Shown: positions 42,847 to 51,851 of the stretch, one piece after another
Position numbering within the stretch: position 1 is the first letter of the stretch
Layout: every line of letters starts with the position of its first letter
Source: CAZEQK01 sp964514395
Lineage (GTDB): Bacteria > Bacillota > Bacilli > Tepidibacillales > Tepidibacillaceae
NCBI GenBank assembly: GCA_964514395.1
Contig: CAZEQK010000004.1
Span: forward strand, 1 to 64,000
Direction of reading: 5' to 3'
DNA length: 64,000 bases
The notes under the pieces: generated by a model
What the model saw: only the letters and a program-made list of their open reading frames with translations
Told to the model about the DNA's origin: nothing
Databases searched by the model: none
Translations under genes and position numbers: made by a program

Positions 42847-43260
42847 ATGATTATGGTATGGAGAGAAGATCTTTCTGTTGGTGTTAAGAAAATAGATGAC
42901 TAGCACAAGGAACTTATCGAATGAACAAATCAATTATTACAATCTTGTAATTTGGGGAAGGGAAAAGAAGAAGTAGGGAAGCTAATTGAATATTTACAAG
43001 GATATGTAGTCACCTATTTTAGGGATGAAGAAGAGCTTCAACAAAAATATGGTTACCCAGATTACTTGAAGCATAAGGAAATGCATGAAAGATTCCTTAA
43101 AGAAGTTACTGAGCTAAAAAAAACCTTAGAACAAAGTGGTTCTTCGCTCTTATTAATTATGGATATTAATAAAAAAGTAATAGATTGGTTAGTCAATCAC
43201 ATTGGCAAAGTAGATAAAGAATTAGGGAAGTTTATTTTAGAAAAACAACAAGCATCATAA
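42847..43260 (+). pseudogene. Bacteriohemerythrin with two in-frame stop codons
   Basis: One continuous frame from the ATG reads MVWREDLSVGVKKIDD, then TAG at 42901-42903, HKELIE, TGA at 42922-42924, then TNQLLQSCNLGKGKEEVGKL. It continues to 43260 with YFRDEEELQQKYGYPDYLKH, MHERF and DWLVNHIGKVD. The iron ligands of hemerythrin (IDxQH, H with EE, HxxxH, HI) are all kept. The stops stand where CAG (Gln) and CGA (Arg) are expected, both single C-to-T changes. A GGGGAGG site is intact. It was an O2-binding or sensing diiron protein. The decay is recent, or there is readthrough. Confidence 0.85.
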
Positions 43261-43266
43261 ATACAT

Positions 43267-43304
43267 AAAGGACTCATTTACTGATGGTAAATGGGTCCTT
43301 TCCT
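43267..43304. terminator. Rho-independent terminator
   Basis: AAAGGACTCATTTAC and GTAAATGGGTCCTTT form a 15-bp stem with one mismatch or wobble. It lies between the hemerythrin relic and the convergent ABC transporter genes. Confidence 0.85.
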
Positions 43305-43343
43305 CTGTGGTCGACATTTTAAAATTTCATGATGAGGTTACAG

Positions 43344-45440
43344 TTAAGAAGATTTATATATAGTTTGCTGTTGAAAGTCTTCTTTGTATTGTAATTGATA
43401 GAGATTATAATATAGACCACCAGCAGCTAGCAATTCTTGATGTGTCCCTATTTCTCTGATTTTTCCTTTATGAAGTACAATGATCTTATCGGCATGCTGG
43501 ATGGTGGATAATCGATGGGCAACTACTATCGTCGTTCTACCCTCAATTAATTTCTTTAATGCATCCTGTATAAGTAACTCTGTCTCCGTATCAATATTAG
43601 CGGTTGCTTCATCAAGTATTAATATCGATGGATTAAAAGCTAAAGTCCGAGCAAAGGCAAGTAATTGTCTTTGTCCCTGAGAAAGGGTGGCACCTCTTTC
43701 CTTTACCTCTTCATTATATTGGTTAGGAAGCCTCTCAATAAAATAATCAGCATTTACATATTTAGAAACATGTTTAATCTCTTCATCACTTATCTTTTCA
43801 TTATTTAATCTAATGTTGGTTTTAATATCTCCTGCAAATAGAAAAACATCCTGTAATACAATACCGATATTTTTTCGGAGTTGTTCCTTATCCATCGTTT
43901 TTATATCTTTACCATCTATTTTGATAGAACCCTTTTGTATATCATAAAAGCGTCCTAATAAGTTAATGATTGAACTCTTGCCAGCTCCTGTGGCACCAAC
44001 AAAAGCAACCATTTCACCCGGCTTTATCTTAAAGCTAACATCTCTTAGAACCCATTCCTCTTTATTATATGCAAACCAAACATGATCAAATTCAATTTCA
44101 CCAGTTAATTTGTCAATAGATGCTGCATTCTTTGGGTTTTCGATAATCTGCCTTTGATCTAATAATTGAAAAATTCGCTCAGATGCAGCCATCGCTGATT
44201 GCATAATGGTATACTTTTCAGTTAAGTCATTAATCGGCTGGAAAAAGCGTCTAATATAATCTATGAATGCATACAAGACGCCAAACTCAATAATTCCAGA
44301 CAAAACATCGTGTCCACCAAACCATAATAAAAAGGCTAATGAGATAGAATAAATAAAATCCATTGATGGTCTAAAAAAAGCTGCTGTTTTTAATTGCTTC
44401 ATACTTGCTTCAAAATGGGAAGTGTTGATATCATCGAATTTAGAAAATTGTTGTTTTTCTCTTTTAAAAATATGAATAATTCTCATTCCAGATATATTTT
44501 CATTTAAAGTTGCATTTATCCGTGCCAATCTAGCTCTAACAAGACGAAATGCATCCCTTGCCAATTTTTTATATATTAATGAAATGAAGATAATCAAGGG
44601 AACAGAGACAAAGCTTATGATTGCTAATTTGCTATTCAGCTTTAGCATGACAATGACAATACCGACTAATATAAATACATCTTTAAATAGATTAACCAAT
44701 ACATTCGTGTACATTTCGTTTAAAGCCTCAACATCATTTGTCACTCTAGTCACTAATCTCCCAACAGGGTTGCTATCATAAAAGGAGAGGGAGAGGCTCT
44801 GTAAATGAGCGAATAGTTCTTGTCTGATATTGTATATTATTTTCTGCCCAGTATATTGTAGCAGATATATTTGGATATAATTAAAAATAAATCCCATGAA
44901 CAGTAGGCTGAAAAATAACATACCTATTTTGTACAGGGAAGTTATATCATTCTTACGGAAATTACGAATATCATTATCTGTTAGCTTACTTGCTTGATAG
45001 ATATGATTACCTGACATAGCAATCGTTTTATCAGTACTATTTAAAACCTGAACCGTTTGGTCCTTTGGCATAATTCCATTGATGAGGTAATAGTTATTTT
45101 TATAATCGATAATTTGAAATTGAGCTTGACCTTTATCGATACTACTATTTAATTGAGATTCCCTTACGTATTCTTTTCCGTTAAAAGCAACACCTGAAAC
45201 AGGAGCCTTTCCTATCTCATATGCAACCATCGGGTCATGTAGACCGTTAATATCATCATCAATTGCAACCTTAATTAAATATGGTTGCGCAAGCTCAAAT
45301 GCAGTGATGAATAGCAATAGTATAATAGATATGATAATAAACCACTTATAGGGCTTCGCATATCTAATTAAACGTTTCATCAAGCGTGAATCATAAACCT
45401 TACCTAGGGCTTCTTCATCATGAAAGTCTGTGCTCATCAT
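43344..45440 (-). CDS. bmrD: Heterodimeric ABC multidrug exporter, BmrD/YheH-type subunit
   Basis: 698 residues. A six-helix membrane domain is followed by a nucleotide-binding domain with Walker A VGATGAGKSSIINLLGRFYD, signature LSQGQRQL and Walker B ILILDEATANID. The catalytic Glu is present and the signature is degenerate (LSQGQ). An extra segment of about 90 residues between helices 1 and 2 (DGLHDPMVAYEIGKAPVSGV and further) matches the extracytoplasmic domain known for BmrD. It pairs with the upstream-encoded subunit. Ten bases separate the two genes. Confidence 0.87.
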   Translation of the reverse strand: MMSTDFHDEEALGKVYDSRLMKRLIRYAKPYKWFIIISIILLLFITAFELAQPYLIKVAIDDDINGLHDPMVAYEIGKAPVSGVAFNGKEYVRESQLNSSIDKGQAQFQIIDYKNNYYLINGIMPKDQTVQVLNSTDKTIAMSGNHIYQASKLTDNDIRNFRKNDITSLYKIGMLFFSLLFMGFIFNYIQIYLLQYTGQKIIYNIRQELFAHLQSLSLSFYDSNPVGRLVTRVTNDVEALNEMYTNVLVNLFKDVFILVGIVIVMLKLNSKLAIISFVSVPLIIFISLIYKKLARDAFRLVRARLARINATLNENISGMRIIHIFKREKQQFSKFDDINTSHFEASMKQLKTAAFFRPSMDFIYSISLAFLLWFGGHDVLSGIIEFGVLYAFIDYIRRFFQPINDLTEKYTIMQSAMAASERIFQLLDQRQIIENPKNAASIDKLTGEIEFDHVWFAYNKEEWVLRDVSFKIKPGEMVAFVGATGAGKSSIINLLGRFYDIQKGSIKIDGKDIKTMDKEQLRKNIGIVLQDVFLFAGDIKTNIRLNNEKISDEEIKHVSKYVNADYFIERLPNQYNEEVKERGATLSQGQRQLLAFARTLAFNPSILILDEATANIDTETELLIQDALKKLIEGRTTIVVAHRLSTIQHADKIIVLHKGKIREIGTHQELLAAGGLYYNLYQLQYKEDFQQQTIYKSS

Positions 45441-45449
45441 GTCACTCTC

Positions 45450-47204
45450 CTATTGATTCGCAATCATTTCTTCTAACAGTTGTTTTTGATATAACTCATA
45501 ATAAGCTCCCTGCATATCAAGTAATTCCTCATGAGTTCCCCGCTCTATAATTTTCCCATCATCTAATAAAATAATTTCATCCGCATTCTTTATAGTAGAA
45601 ACCCGATGAGCGATGATGATACTTGTTCTATTTTCCATTATCTCTCGCAATCTTTTTAAAATGGCTTCCTCTGTTTTTGTATCAACTGCTGATAGACTAT
45701 CATCTAGAATTAATATACTAGGATTCTTTATCAATGCTCTTGCTATCGAAACTCTTTGCTTTTGTCCGCCAGATAAGGAAACCCCTCTTTCTCCTACCAT
45801 CGTTTCAAATTTCTTAGGGAAATCATTAATATTATCAAGAATTTGAGCATTTTCTGCTGCTTCTACTATTTCATGATCTGTATATTTATTTAATCCAAAG
45901 CCAATGTTTTCTTTAATCGTGGTAGAAAATAAAAAATTATCCTGTGGTACATAACCAATATGCTGCCTTAATACTTCTAAAGGAAATTTCTTAATATCAT
46001 GACCATCTATCTCAATCTGACCATTGTCAACATCGAAAAGTCTAACGATTAGATTGACGAGAGTTGTTTTACCACTTCCCGTTTTTCCAACAATTGCGAG
46101 GGTTTTTCCATTTGGGATATGTATATCGATTCCCTCTAATACCTTTTCATCATGATTGGGATAGGCGAAATGAAGGTTTTTTATATTAATATCCCCTGTA
46201 ATACTTGTTAAAGTGGTGTCAACTAATGTAGTATCATCTAATATTTCCGGTTTAGTATCAAAAATTTTGTTTAAACGTGCCATCGAGGCTGAACCTCTTT
46301 GGAGGTTGTTGATGACCCAGCCAATTGCCATCATCGGCCAATTTAGAAGACCTAAGTAACTATTAAAGGCAACGAAATCGCCGAGGGTGATATCACGATT
46401 GACAACAAGCACTCCACCATAAGCTAAGACTATTAATAGACTTAACCCAGAAACAAATTGAATAATCGGATTAAAAATAGCTTGAATTCTAACCAAGTAC
46501 ATATTTTTTTCAACGTAGTCTTCATTTGCCTTTGTGAATTTTTTGATCTCTTCATTTTCTTGAACAAAGGACTTTACGACTCGAATCCCAGAAAAGTTTT
46601 CTTGGGCTTTTTCTGTTAAATGAGAAAAGGATTCCTGAGCTTTCTTAAATCTTAGATGAATCATCTTTCCAAATCGACCAGTAATCAGTGCCATAAATGG
46701 CAAGGGTAATAAAGAAATTAGTGTTAGTTTTAAAGAAATGGTATTGATCATCATAAAAATCGTTGTTGTTAAGAGGATTGTCGTATCAAATATCATCACA
46801 ATACCAGGTCCTGCCGCCATTCGAACTGCATTGATATCGTTTGTAGCATGTGCCATTAAATCTCCAGTTTTATGCTGATTAAAATAATTAGTTGATAGCT
46901 TTTGAAAATGGGTATATAAATCACTTCGCAGCTTATATTCTAAAAGCCTAGCGGTTCCCATGACGTACATCCGCCATAGATATCTAAAAATGAACATAAA
47001 AAAAGCAATGAGAAGAATGGCTCCTGCGAAAGTGACCATCTGTTTTGAATCAATTGACCCATTTCTTAGTCCATCGGTATAAGCACCAAGTAACTTTGGA
47101 ATGATAAGCTGCAAAATATCTACACCTAGTAACCATAGAATGCCAACGATATAACGCCATTTATTTTTAACAAAAAAATCCTTTAATGCAAGAAAACTTT
47201 TCAA
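45450..47204 (-). CDS. bmrC: Heterodimeric ABC multidrug exporter, BmrC/YheI-type subunit
   Basis: 584 residues, matching the 585-residue BmrC. Walker A is VGKTGSGKTTLVNLIVRLFD and the signature is canonical LSGGQKQR. Walker B is ILILDDSLSAVD, with Asp in place of the catalytic Glu. With the partner's LSQGQ signature this gives one consensus and one degenerate ATP site, as described for BmrC/BmrD. It is the first gene of the operon. The TTG at 47204 follows AGAGGTGAAAG. Drug efflux is expected from family knowledge. Confidence 0.88.
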   Translation of the reverse strand: MKSFLALKDFFVKNKWRYIVGILWLLGVDILQLIIPKLLGAYTDGLRNGSIDSKQMVTFAGAILLIAFFMFIFRYLWRMYVMGTARLLEYKLRSDLYTHFQKLSTNYFNQHKTGDLMAHATNDINAVRMAAGPGIVMIFDTTILLTTTIFMMINTISLKLTLISLLPLPFMALITGRFGKMIHLRFKKAQESFSHLTEKAQENFSGIRVVKSFVQENEEIKKFTKANEDYVEKNMYLVRIQAIFNPIIQFVSGLSLLIVLAYGGVLVVNRDITLGDFVAFNSYLGLLNWPMMAIGWVINNLQRGSASMARLNKIFDTKPEILDDTTLVDTTLTSITGDINIKNLHFAYPNHDEKVLEGIDIHIPNGKTLAIVGKTGSGKTTLVNLIVRLFDVDNGQIEIDGHDIKKFPLEVLRQHIGYVPQDNFLFSTTIKENIGFGLNKYTDHEIVEAAENAQILDNINDFPKKFETMVGERGVSLSGGQKQRVSIARALIKNPSILILDDSLSAVDTKTEEAILKRLREIMENRTSIIIAHRVSTIKNADEIILLDDGKIIERGTHEELLDMQGAYYELYQKQLLEEMIANQ

Positions 47205-47392
47205 GTTCTTTCACCTCTAATATTTCGGCTTACGAAACAATGATACCATAAATAGAAGAAAAAATTGAGTATTGAAATATATAATAATAGAATCAAAAAA
47301 AATATATATGATAAATTTTATCAGAAAAGAAGTTGTACGAAAATTTATTTTGACTTATATCACCGCACAGTACTTATAAAGCAGCATATATA

Positions 47393-47941
47393 TCATAACT
47401 TTTTAATCACTTTACATGGATTGCCAACCGCTAGAACGTCTGATGGAATGTCTTTTGTTACTACACTACCTGCTCCAATCACTGTGTTCTTTCCTATTTT
47501 TACTCCTGGTAATATAATGGATCCCCCACCAATCCATACATGATCGCCTATATCAATCGGATAGGCCATCTCTTCTCCTGCAATTCTTTTTTCAACATTT
47601 AGTGGGTGTGTTGCTGTATATACTTGTACATTCGGTCCAAACATAACATAATCCCCTATCGTCACTTTGTTTCCGTCTAATATCACGCAATTGTGATTTG
47701 CATAGAAGCTTTTACCTATATCAATGTTATAGCCATAGTCACAATAAAAATTAGGCTCGATATAGCAATCTGTATCAATCTGAAATAATTCCTTATATAA
47801 AGGCTTTCTTTCATGATTAAGACTGGGATCCATGTCATTTATCCCCTTACATAACGCCTTTGCTTTGATTCTATCCTCCATTAACTGAGGGTCATTTGCA
47901 TAATAGGGCTTTCCAGCAACCATTTTTTCTTTTTCAGTCAC
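47393..47941 (-). CDS. maa: Maltose O-acetyltransferase-type hexapeptide acetyltransferase
   Basis: 182 residues. The N-terminal MVAGKPYYANDPQLMEDRIK is the maltose/galactoside acetyltransferase signature. A left-handed beta-helix follows with NHNCVILDGNKVTIGDYVMF, IGDHVWIGGGSIILPGVKIG and GAGSVVTKDIPSDVLAVGNP. The catalytic His is in the TATHPL segment. It uses acetyl-CoA to acetylate a sugar or related acceptor. GTG at 47941 follows GGAGGAATCG. It stands alone. Confidence 0.9.
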   Translation of the reverse strand: MTEKEKMVAGKPYYANDPQLMEDRIKAKALCKGINDMDPSLNHERKPLYKELFQIDTDCYIEPNFYCDYGYNIDIGKSFYANHNCVILDGNKVTIGDYVMFGPNVQVYTATHPLNVEKRIAGEEMAYPIDIGDHVWIGGGSIILPGVKIGKNTVIGAGSVVTKDIPSDVLAVGNPCKVIKKL

Positions 47942-48072
47942 GAACGATTCCTCCCATTCATATTCTCTGATAAATATTATACTGCAATAAAACGATGATT
48001 TGAAAATTATTACAGTATAGAGAATAGCTTATGAGGGATATTAAGCGAAAGGAATTGTTAAGGAGTGATGAG

Positions 48073-48318
48073 ATGAAACCACATTTGATGAGAAAATCAG
48101 ATTTTATCAAGGATAAAGGAATTGTGAATCACAATGATGCTGGTATATATGTTGTAAGGGACGGTAATAAATATCAATTTGGCGTTGAAATGGATGTTGA
48201 TACCATAGTTTTTGTTGAGGAGACAACCAATAAGGACGATATATATCGTTTGTTAGATGATATCCGCTATGAAATAAGAGAGATTAGAGAGGAATTTGAT
48301 AATTGCTTCAAGGAATAA
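48073..48318 (+). CDS. Small acidic protein, unknown function
   Basis: 81 residues. A central stretch, NDAGIYVVRDGNKYQFGVEM, then DTIVFVEE, and a C-terminal helix NKDDIYRLLDDIRYEIREIR are clear, but I do not recognise the family. The ATG at 48073 follows AAGGAGTGATG; an in-frame ATG at 48031 has no site. It is followed by a terminator, so the gene is monocistronic. Confidence 0.6.
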   Translation: MKPHLMRKSDFIKDKGIVNHNDAGIYVVRDGNKYQFGVEMDVDTIVFVEETTNKDDIYRLLDDIRYEIREIREEFDNCFKE

Positions 48319-48344
48319 GAATGCTGAATTACATATCATTGTGG

Positions 48345-48366
48345 GCCCCTTTGTGGGGCTTTTTTA
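48345..48366 (+). terminator. Rho-independent terminator
   Basis: GCCCC and GGGGC pair around TTTGT and are followed by seven T. It ends the small gene at 48073-48318. Confidence 0.85.
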
Positions 48367-48457
48367 GTTGCATTAATCTAAGATATTACCAATCGGATAA
48401 TAAATGGGAATTTGGTAATAATATGAGCTAGTATCTAGATGTATATTAGGAGGATGA

Positions 48458-49297
48458 ATGATGCAGGTTGAATTAAAAGAAATGAAAAGCTATGCATCCT
48501 ATATTCAAGTTCAAAATGTAAAGGTGTTCTATGAGATGTATAATCATCCTAGCCCAAAAGCGACCCTGGTATTTATTCATGGTTTTCTCTCTTCATCCTT
48601 TAGTTTTCGCCATATCATTCCAATACTCAATCAGAATTTCACAACAGTAACCATTGATCTTCCTGGGTTTGGAAATAGTGAAAAATCGCTAAAATTTTAT
48701 TATTCCTATCATAATTATGGCAAGTTAATATTAGATATAATTAATAAATTAGGGCTGATGAAGGTCATGATTATTGGTCATTCCATGGGAGGGCAAATTG
48801 CCCTCCATGTAGCTAAACAAGCTCCACAACTTATTGATAAGCTGTTCCTCATTAGTAGTTCTGGATACTTGAGAAGAGCAAGAATAGCAGCAAGGTATTT
48901 TTCTTATTTTCCTTATTTCTCTTGGTTTGTTCAGCAATGGTCAAGGAGATATGATGCTAAACAGAAAATAAGTGAATCCTTATTTGATAAAACATTAATC
49001 GATGAGCAAATGATTGAAGGCTATATCACCCCTTTTTCTGATAAACATTTTTTTGATAGCTTGATTAGATTATTAAGACATCGCGAAGGGGATTTATCTT
49101 CAGAAGAGCTAAAAACAATTACAACACCTGCGATATTAATATGGGGAAAAGAAGATGAGTCTGTACCGTTACACATTGGAGAACGTTTAAAAGCAGACTT
49201 ACAAAATTCAGAAATGATTACCATTCCAGATACAGGGCATATGATTTGTGATGAAAAACCACATGAGTTATCTATGGAAATATTCAATCATATCTAA
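48458..49297 (+). CDS. Alpha/beta-fold hydrolase
   Basis: 279 residues. TLVFIHGFLSSSFSFRHIIP carries the oxyanion HG motif, VMIIGHSMGGQIALHVAKQA the nucleophile elbow, ILIWGKEDESVPLHIGERL the catalytic Asp and IPDTGHMICDEKP the catalytic His. The complete triad suggests an active cytoplasmic esterase, lipase or C-C hydrolase, substrate unknown. AGGAGGATGA precedes the two adjacent ATG codons (48458 and 48461). It is not closely related in sequence to the hydrolase at 3920. Confidence 0.87.
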   Translation: MMQVELKEMKSYASYIQVQNVKVFYEMYNHPSPKATLVFIHGFLSSSFSFRHIIPILNQNFTTVTIDLPGFGNSEKSLKFYYSYHNYGKLILDIINKLGLMKVMIIGHSMGGQIALHVAKQAPQLIDKLFLISSSGYLRRARIAARYFSYFPYFSWFVQQWSRRYDAKQKISESLFDKTLIDEQMIEGYITPFSDKHFFDSLIRLLRHREGDLSSEELKTITTPAILIWGKEDESVPLHIGERLKADLQNSEMITIPDTGHMICDEKPHELSMEIFNHI

Positions 49298-49359
49298 ATT
49301 TAGTTATTTTGAATAAAAAAAAGCAGTACTTTAAACAATAAGGGTAGAAGGGAGTGTTG

Positions 49360-49629
49360 ATGATGGAAGAAAAGCCATATTTTTGTCCACGCTGTAGATC
49401 AAATCGTACTAAATTCAGAGTAATTAATAGGGTGTCAAATCAGATTCAAAAAGATGCCTTTGACGGAAGTGTGGTATCTATGGATCAAGAAGAACCATAT
49501 ATCAGTGATCAAGGTGAAAAAGAAGTTGAATGTCTAGTTTGTCATTATGTAGCATATGAGATGATGTTTATTAAATCAGCAGAGCGCGAACCACGATTTC
49601 GTACAGAGGTACGCGGCAGAGGTGAATAA
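49360..49629 (+). CDS. Small zinc-ribbon protein, unknown function
   Basis: 89 residues. CPRCRSNRTKFRVINRVSNQ, later VECLVCHYVAYEMMF, supplies two CxxC pairs for a treble-clef or ribbon zinc site. The middle stretch DGSVVSMDQEEPYISDQGE is acidic. No specific family is recognised. GAAGGGAGTG precedes the ATG pair at 49360/49363. The spore-protein gene follows 20 bp later, so this may be a sporulation-associated transcript. Confidence 0.6.
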   Translation: MMEEKPYFCPRCRSNRTKFRVINRVSNQIQKDAFDGSVVSMDQEEPYISDQGEKEVECLVCHYVAYEMMFIKSAEREPRFRTEVRGRGE

Positions 49630-49649
49630 ATGGTAAAGGAGGATTAAGA

Positions 49650-49937
49650 ATGGCAAGACGAAATCGCAATAAATTATTAGTACCTGAAGCCAGGCAAGCA
49701 TTGAATCAATTCAAGGCAGAGTTGCTAGCTAGGGATGATATCATACCAGAGGGAACAAAGCCTAGCGAAGTCTCTTATCAAGTAGCAAAGGGAATTGGGG
49801 TACCAATGAAAAAAAGAGATAACGGTAACTTAACTACAAAGGATGCTGGAAAAGTGGGGGGGCAAATAGGTGGTAGGATGGTGAAGGAGCTAGTAAGAAT
49901 AGCACAAGAACAATTGGTTAGGAAAGAAAGACATTAA
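49650..49937 (+). CDS. Alpha/beta-type small acid-soluble spore protein
   Basis: 95 residues. NKLLVPEARQALNQFKAELL is the conserved N-terminal SASP block, with the region cut by germination protease (normally around E-I/F-A) seen as KAELLARD. KDAGKVGGQIGGRMVKELVR, then IAQEQL, is the C-terminal block. SASPs coat and protect spore DNA and supply amino acids on germination. This member carries a longer central linker than SspA/SspB (EGTKPSEVSYQVAKGIGVPM). AAAGGAGGATT precedes the ATG. It is expected to be sigma-G controlled; I did not identify the promoter with confidence. Confidence 0.88.
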   Translation: MARRNRNKLLVPEARQALNQFKAELLARDDIIPEGTKPSEVSYQVAKGIGVPMKKRDNGNLTTKDAGKVGGQIGGRMVKELVRIAQEQLVRKERH

Positions 49938-50052
49938 ACTCTTTAATCATACAGTCTAAAATCAAGTTTGACTAAAATGGGATTAAAAATTATACTGTAC
50001 TTGGCAATGGGTGATGTAAACAAGCTCTAGCAGAGCTTTAGGGGGAACAGCT

Positions 50053-50466
50053 TTGGAGGTAAATGATATTATTAAAAGCCTAAAGGAAAAAGGGTATAAA
50101 ACAACAGAGCAACGAAAAGCGATTATAAAAGCAATTGTAGATCAAAACAAGTATGTTTCTGCAAAAGATATCTTAAATCAAGTACAAAAGAAATATACTG
50201 GGGTTAGCTTTGATACGATTTATCGAAATTTATCAATTCTATCTGAATTGAATTTAGTTGAGGAGACCCAGCTATCAGGTGAATCAAAGTATAAATCATC
50301 CTGTACAGGTAGCCATCACCACCATTTAGTCTGTACGAGTTGTGGAAAAACATCTGTTTTACCTAACTGCCCTTTAGATTTATTACAAGGGATTGCAGGG
50401 GATTTTAAAGTAACAGGTCATAAGTTTGAAATATATGGTTTATGTAAGGAGTGTCAAAACAGTTGA
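50053..50466 (+). CDS. zur: Fur-family zinc uptake regulator (Zur-type)
   Basis: 137 residues. The winged helix LKEKGYKTTEQRKAIIKAIV, then YTGVSFDTIYRNLSILSELN, is followed by a metal-binding dimer domain with HHHHLVCTSCG and ending LCKECQ. These two CxxC pairs form the structural zinc site. GHKFEIYGLCKEC matches the C-terminus of B. subtilis Zur more closely than Fur or PerR. It represses zinc-uptake genes when zinc is sufficient. TTG at 50053 follows AGGGGGAACAGC. No zinc-transport genes lie next to it. Confidence 0.8.
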   Translation: MEVNDIIKSLKEKGYKTTEQRKAIIKAIVDQNKYVSAKDILNQVQKKYTGVSFDTIYRNLSILSELNLVEETQLSGESKYKSSCTGSHHHHLVCTSCGKTSVLPNCPLDLLQGIAGDFKVTGHKFEIYGLCKECQNS

Positions 50467-50482
50467 GTTTAATTCATTAGGT

Positions 50483-50520
50483 AGACTTTACCAAATTTGA
50501 TTTAGGTAAAGTCTTTTTTA
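50483..50520 (+). terminator. Rho-independent terminator
   Basis: AGACTTTACC and GGTAAAGTCT form a perfect 10-bp stem followed by TTTTTT. It ends zur. Confidence 0.92.
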
Positions 50521-50602
50521 ATTTTCTTTTATATTTATTTCTGTGTTAAACGCAATATATAATGTAAAATGAATGTAAGCTTAAATACAGGAGGATATGG
50601 TT

Positions 50603-51415
50603 GTGACTGAGAAGTATAATAAATTAAAAGAGATAATAAAAGAGATGGAGAGCATCGTCGTTGCTTTTTCTGGTGGAGTGGATAGTACCTTTCTATTAAA
50701 GGCTGTAGTGGATGTTTTAGGTCCTAGCAAAGTGTTAGCTGTAACTGCTGATTCTGAATCTTATCCCTCAAGTGAATTAGCAGAGGCAAAGGAATTAGTG
50801 CAACGAATCGGTGTACCTCACCAAATAATAGAGGTATCTGAGCTTGCGATTCCTGGATATAAGGAAAACACGAAAAATAGATGTTATTTTTGTAAGCAGG
50901 GTTTATTTCAACATTTACAACCTATTTTAGAAGAAAAGGGTTTTAAAAATATTGTCTATGGTTTAATAGCGGATGATTTAAGCGAATATCGTCCTGGTAC
51001 AATTGCCGCAAAGGAATATGGGGTAAAAGCACCTCTACAGGAGGCGGGATTCTACAAAGATGAGATAAGAGAGCTTTCAAAGGAAATGGGTTTAATTACT
51101 TGGGATAAACCATCATATGCCTGTTTATCTTCAAGAATTGCTTACGGGGAAGAAATTACCGTAGAAAAGCTTACGAAGGTGGAAAAATCTGAAGAATTTT
51201 TAAAGCATCTTGGTTTCAGACAGATACGAGTCAGAACCCATAATGAGATTGCTCGTATTGAGGTAGAACCAGTAGATTTTGAAAGACTTCTTAAAAGTCA
51301 TGGTATCATTGCTTCAGAATTACAATCCTATGGCTATAAGTATGTGACGTTAGATTTAAATGGATATAAGAGTGGTAGTATGAATAAAATATTAGAAGAA
51401 CAAACGAATAGATAG
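50603..51415 (+). CDS. larE: LarE-type ATP-dependent sacrificial sulfur transferase
   Basis: 270 residues. The PP-loop SIVVAFSGGVDSTFLLKAVV binds ATP. NRCYFCKQGLFQHL contains the cysteine region that LarE uses for sulfur transfer, and VYGLIADDLSEYRPG and SYACLSSRIAYGE follow as in the family. LarE thiolates pyridinium dicarboxylate mononucleotide for the nickel-pincer cofactor of lactate racemase. larA, larB and larC are not in the window, so the role is inferred from the family; they may be elsewhere. GTG at 50603 has AGGAGG eight bases upstream; an ATG at 50597 is too close to it. Confidence 0.87.
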   Translation: MTEKYNKLKEIIKEMESIVVAFSGGVDSTFLLKAVVDVLGPSKVLAVTADSESYPSSELAEAKELVQRIGVPHQIIEVSELAIPGYKENTKNRCYFCKQGLFQHLQPILEEKGFKNIVYGLIADDLSEYRPGTIAAKEYGVKAPLQEAGFYKDEIRELSKEMGLITWDKPSYACLSSRIAYGEEITVEKLTKVEKSEEFLKHLGFRQIRVRTHNEIARIEVEPVDFERLLKSHGIIASELQSYGYKYVTLDLNGYKSGSMNKILEEQTNR

Positions 51416-51445
51416 AAAAGACATGAGAGAATAGTTGAAATAATA

Positions 51446-51483
51446 AAGGGTGATTTTGATATTCATAATCAAATGTCACCCTT
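51446..51483. terminator. Bidirectional Rho-independent terminator
   Basis: AAGGGTGA and TCACCCTT pair, with TTTTGAT/ATCAAA continuing the stem inward. It lies between the convergent larE and LpdD-like genes. Confidence 0.8.
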
Positions 51484-51487
51484 CTAT

Positions 51488-51823
51488 TTATGATTTTATT
51501 TCATCAATTTCCCTTTTCATAAGGGTTCTTACGATGTTCTCAATGTCAGTAATTTGTTCTTTTGTTGCTTGATCTATATGTATACCGATGGCAACAGTTG
51601 ATGTACATCCTAATGCATTCGTCGCTATAACTGCACACTCCTTCGCTAATGCTCCTTCTTTATGATGAGGCAATTCAATATGATGAACAGTAACTTGTTC
51701 ATTTATGATATAGGCTGTTGCTACTGCGCCAATATGTGCTTTTCCACCAGTAATTTGAAAAGCAATATCAGTTCCCATTAGATGCTTTGTAATGGTGATA
51801 TCATACATATTTTCTTTCATCAT
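51488..51823 (-). CDS. LpdD-like (prenylated-flavin chaperone/decarboxylase subunit D type) domain protein
   Basis: 111 residues. FQITGGKAHIGAVATAYII, then VHHIELPHHKEGALAKECAV and VAIGIHIDQATKEQITDIEN, matches the small domain found in gallate decarboxylase subunit D/LpdD-like proteins, recognised by GGxxHIGAVA, PxHKEG and GIHxDxAT. In phenolic-acid decarboxylases the partner is UbiD/UbiX, and none is present in the window. I assign the family from memory of these motifs. It is co-directional with, and 28 bp downstream of, the FtsA-like gene. Confidence 0.55.
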   Translation of the reverse strand: MMKENMYDITITKHLMGTDIAFQITGGKAHIGAVATAYIINEQVTVHHIELPHHKEGALAKECAVIATNALGCTSTVAIGIHIDQATKEQITDIENIVRTLMKREIDEIKS

Positions 51824-51851
51824 CCTTTTAACTCCCTATGATTTAATTATC

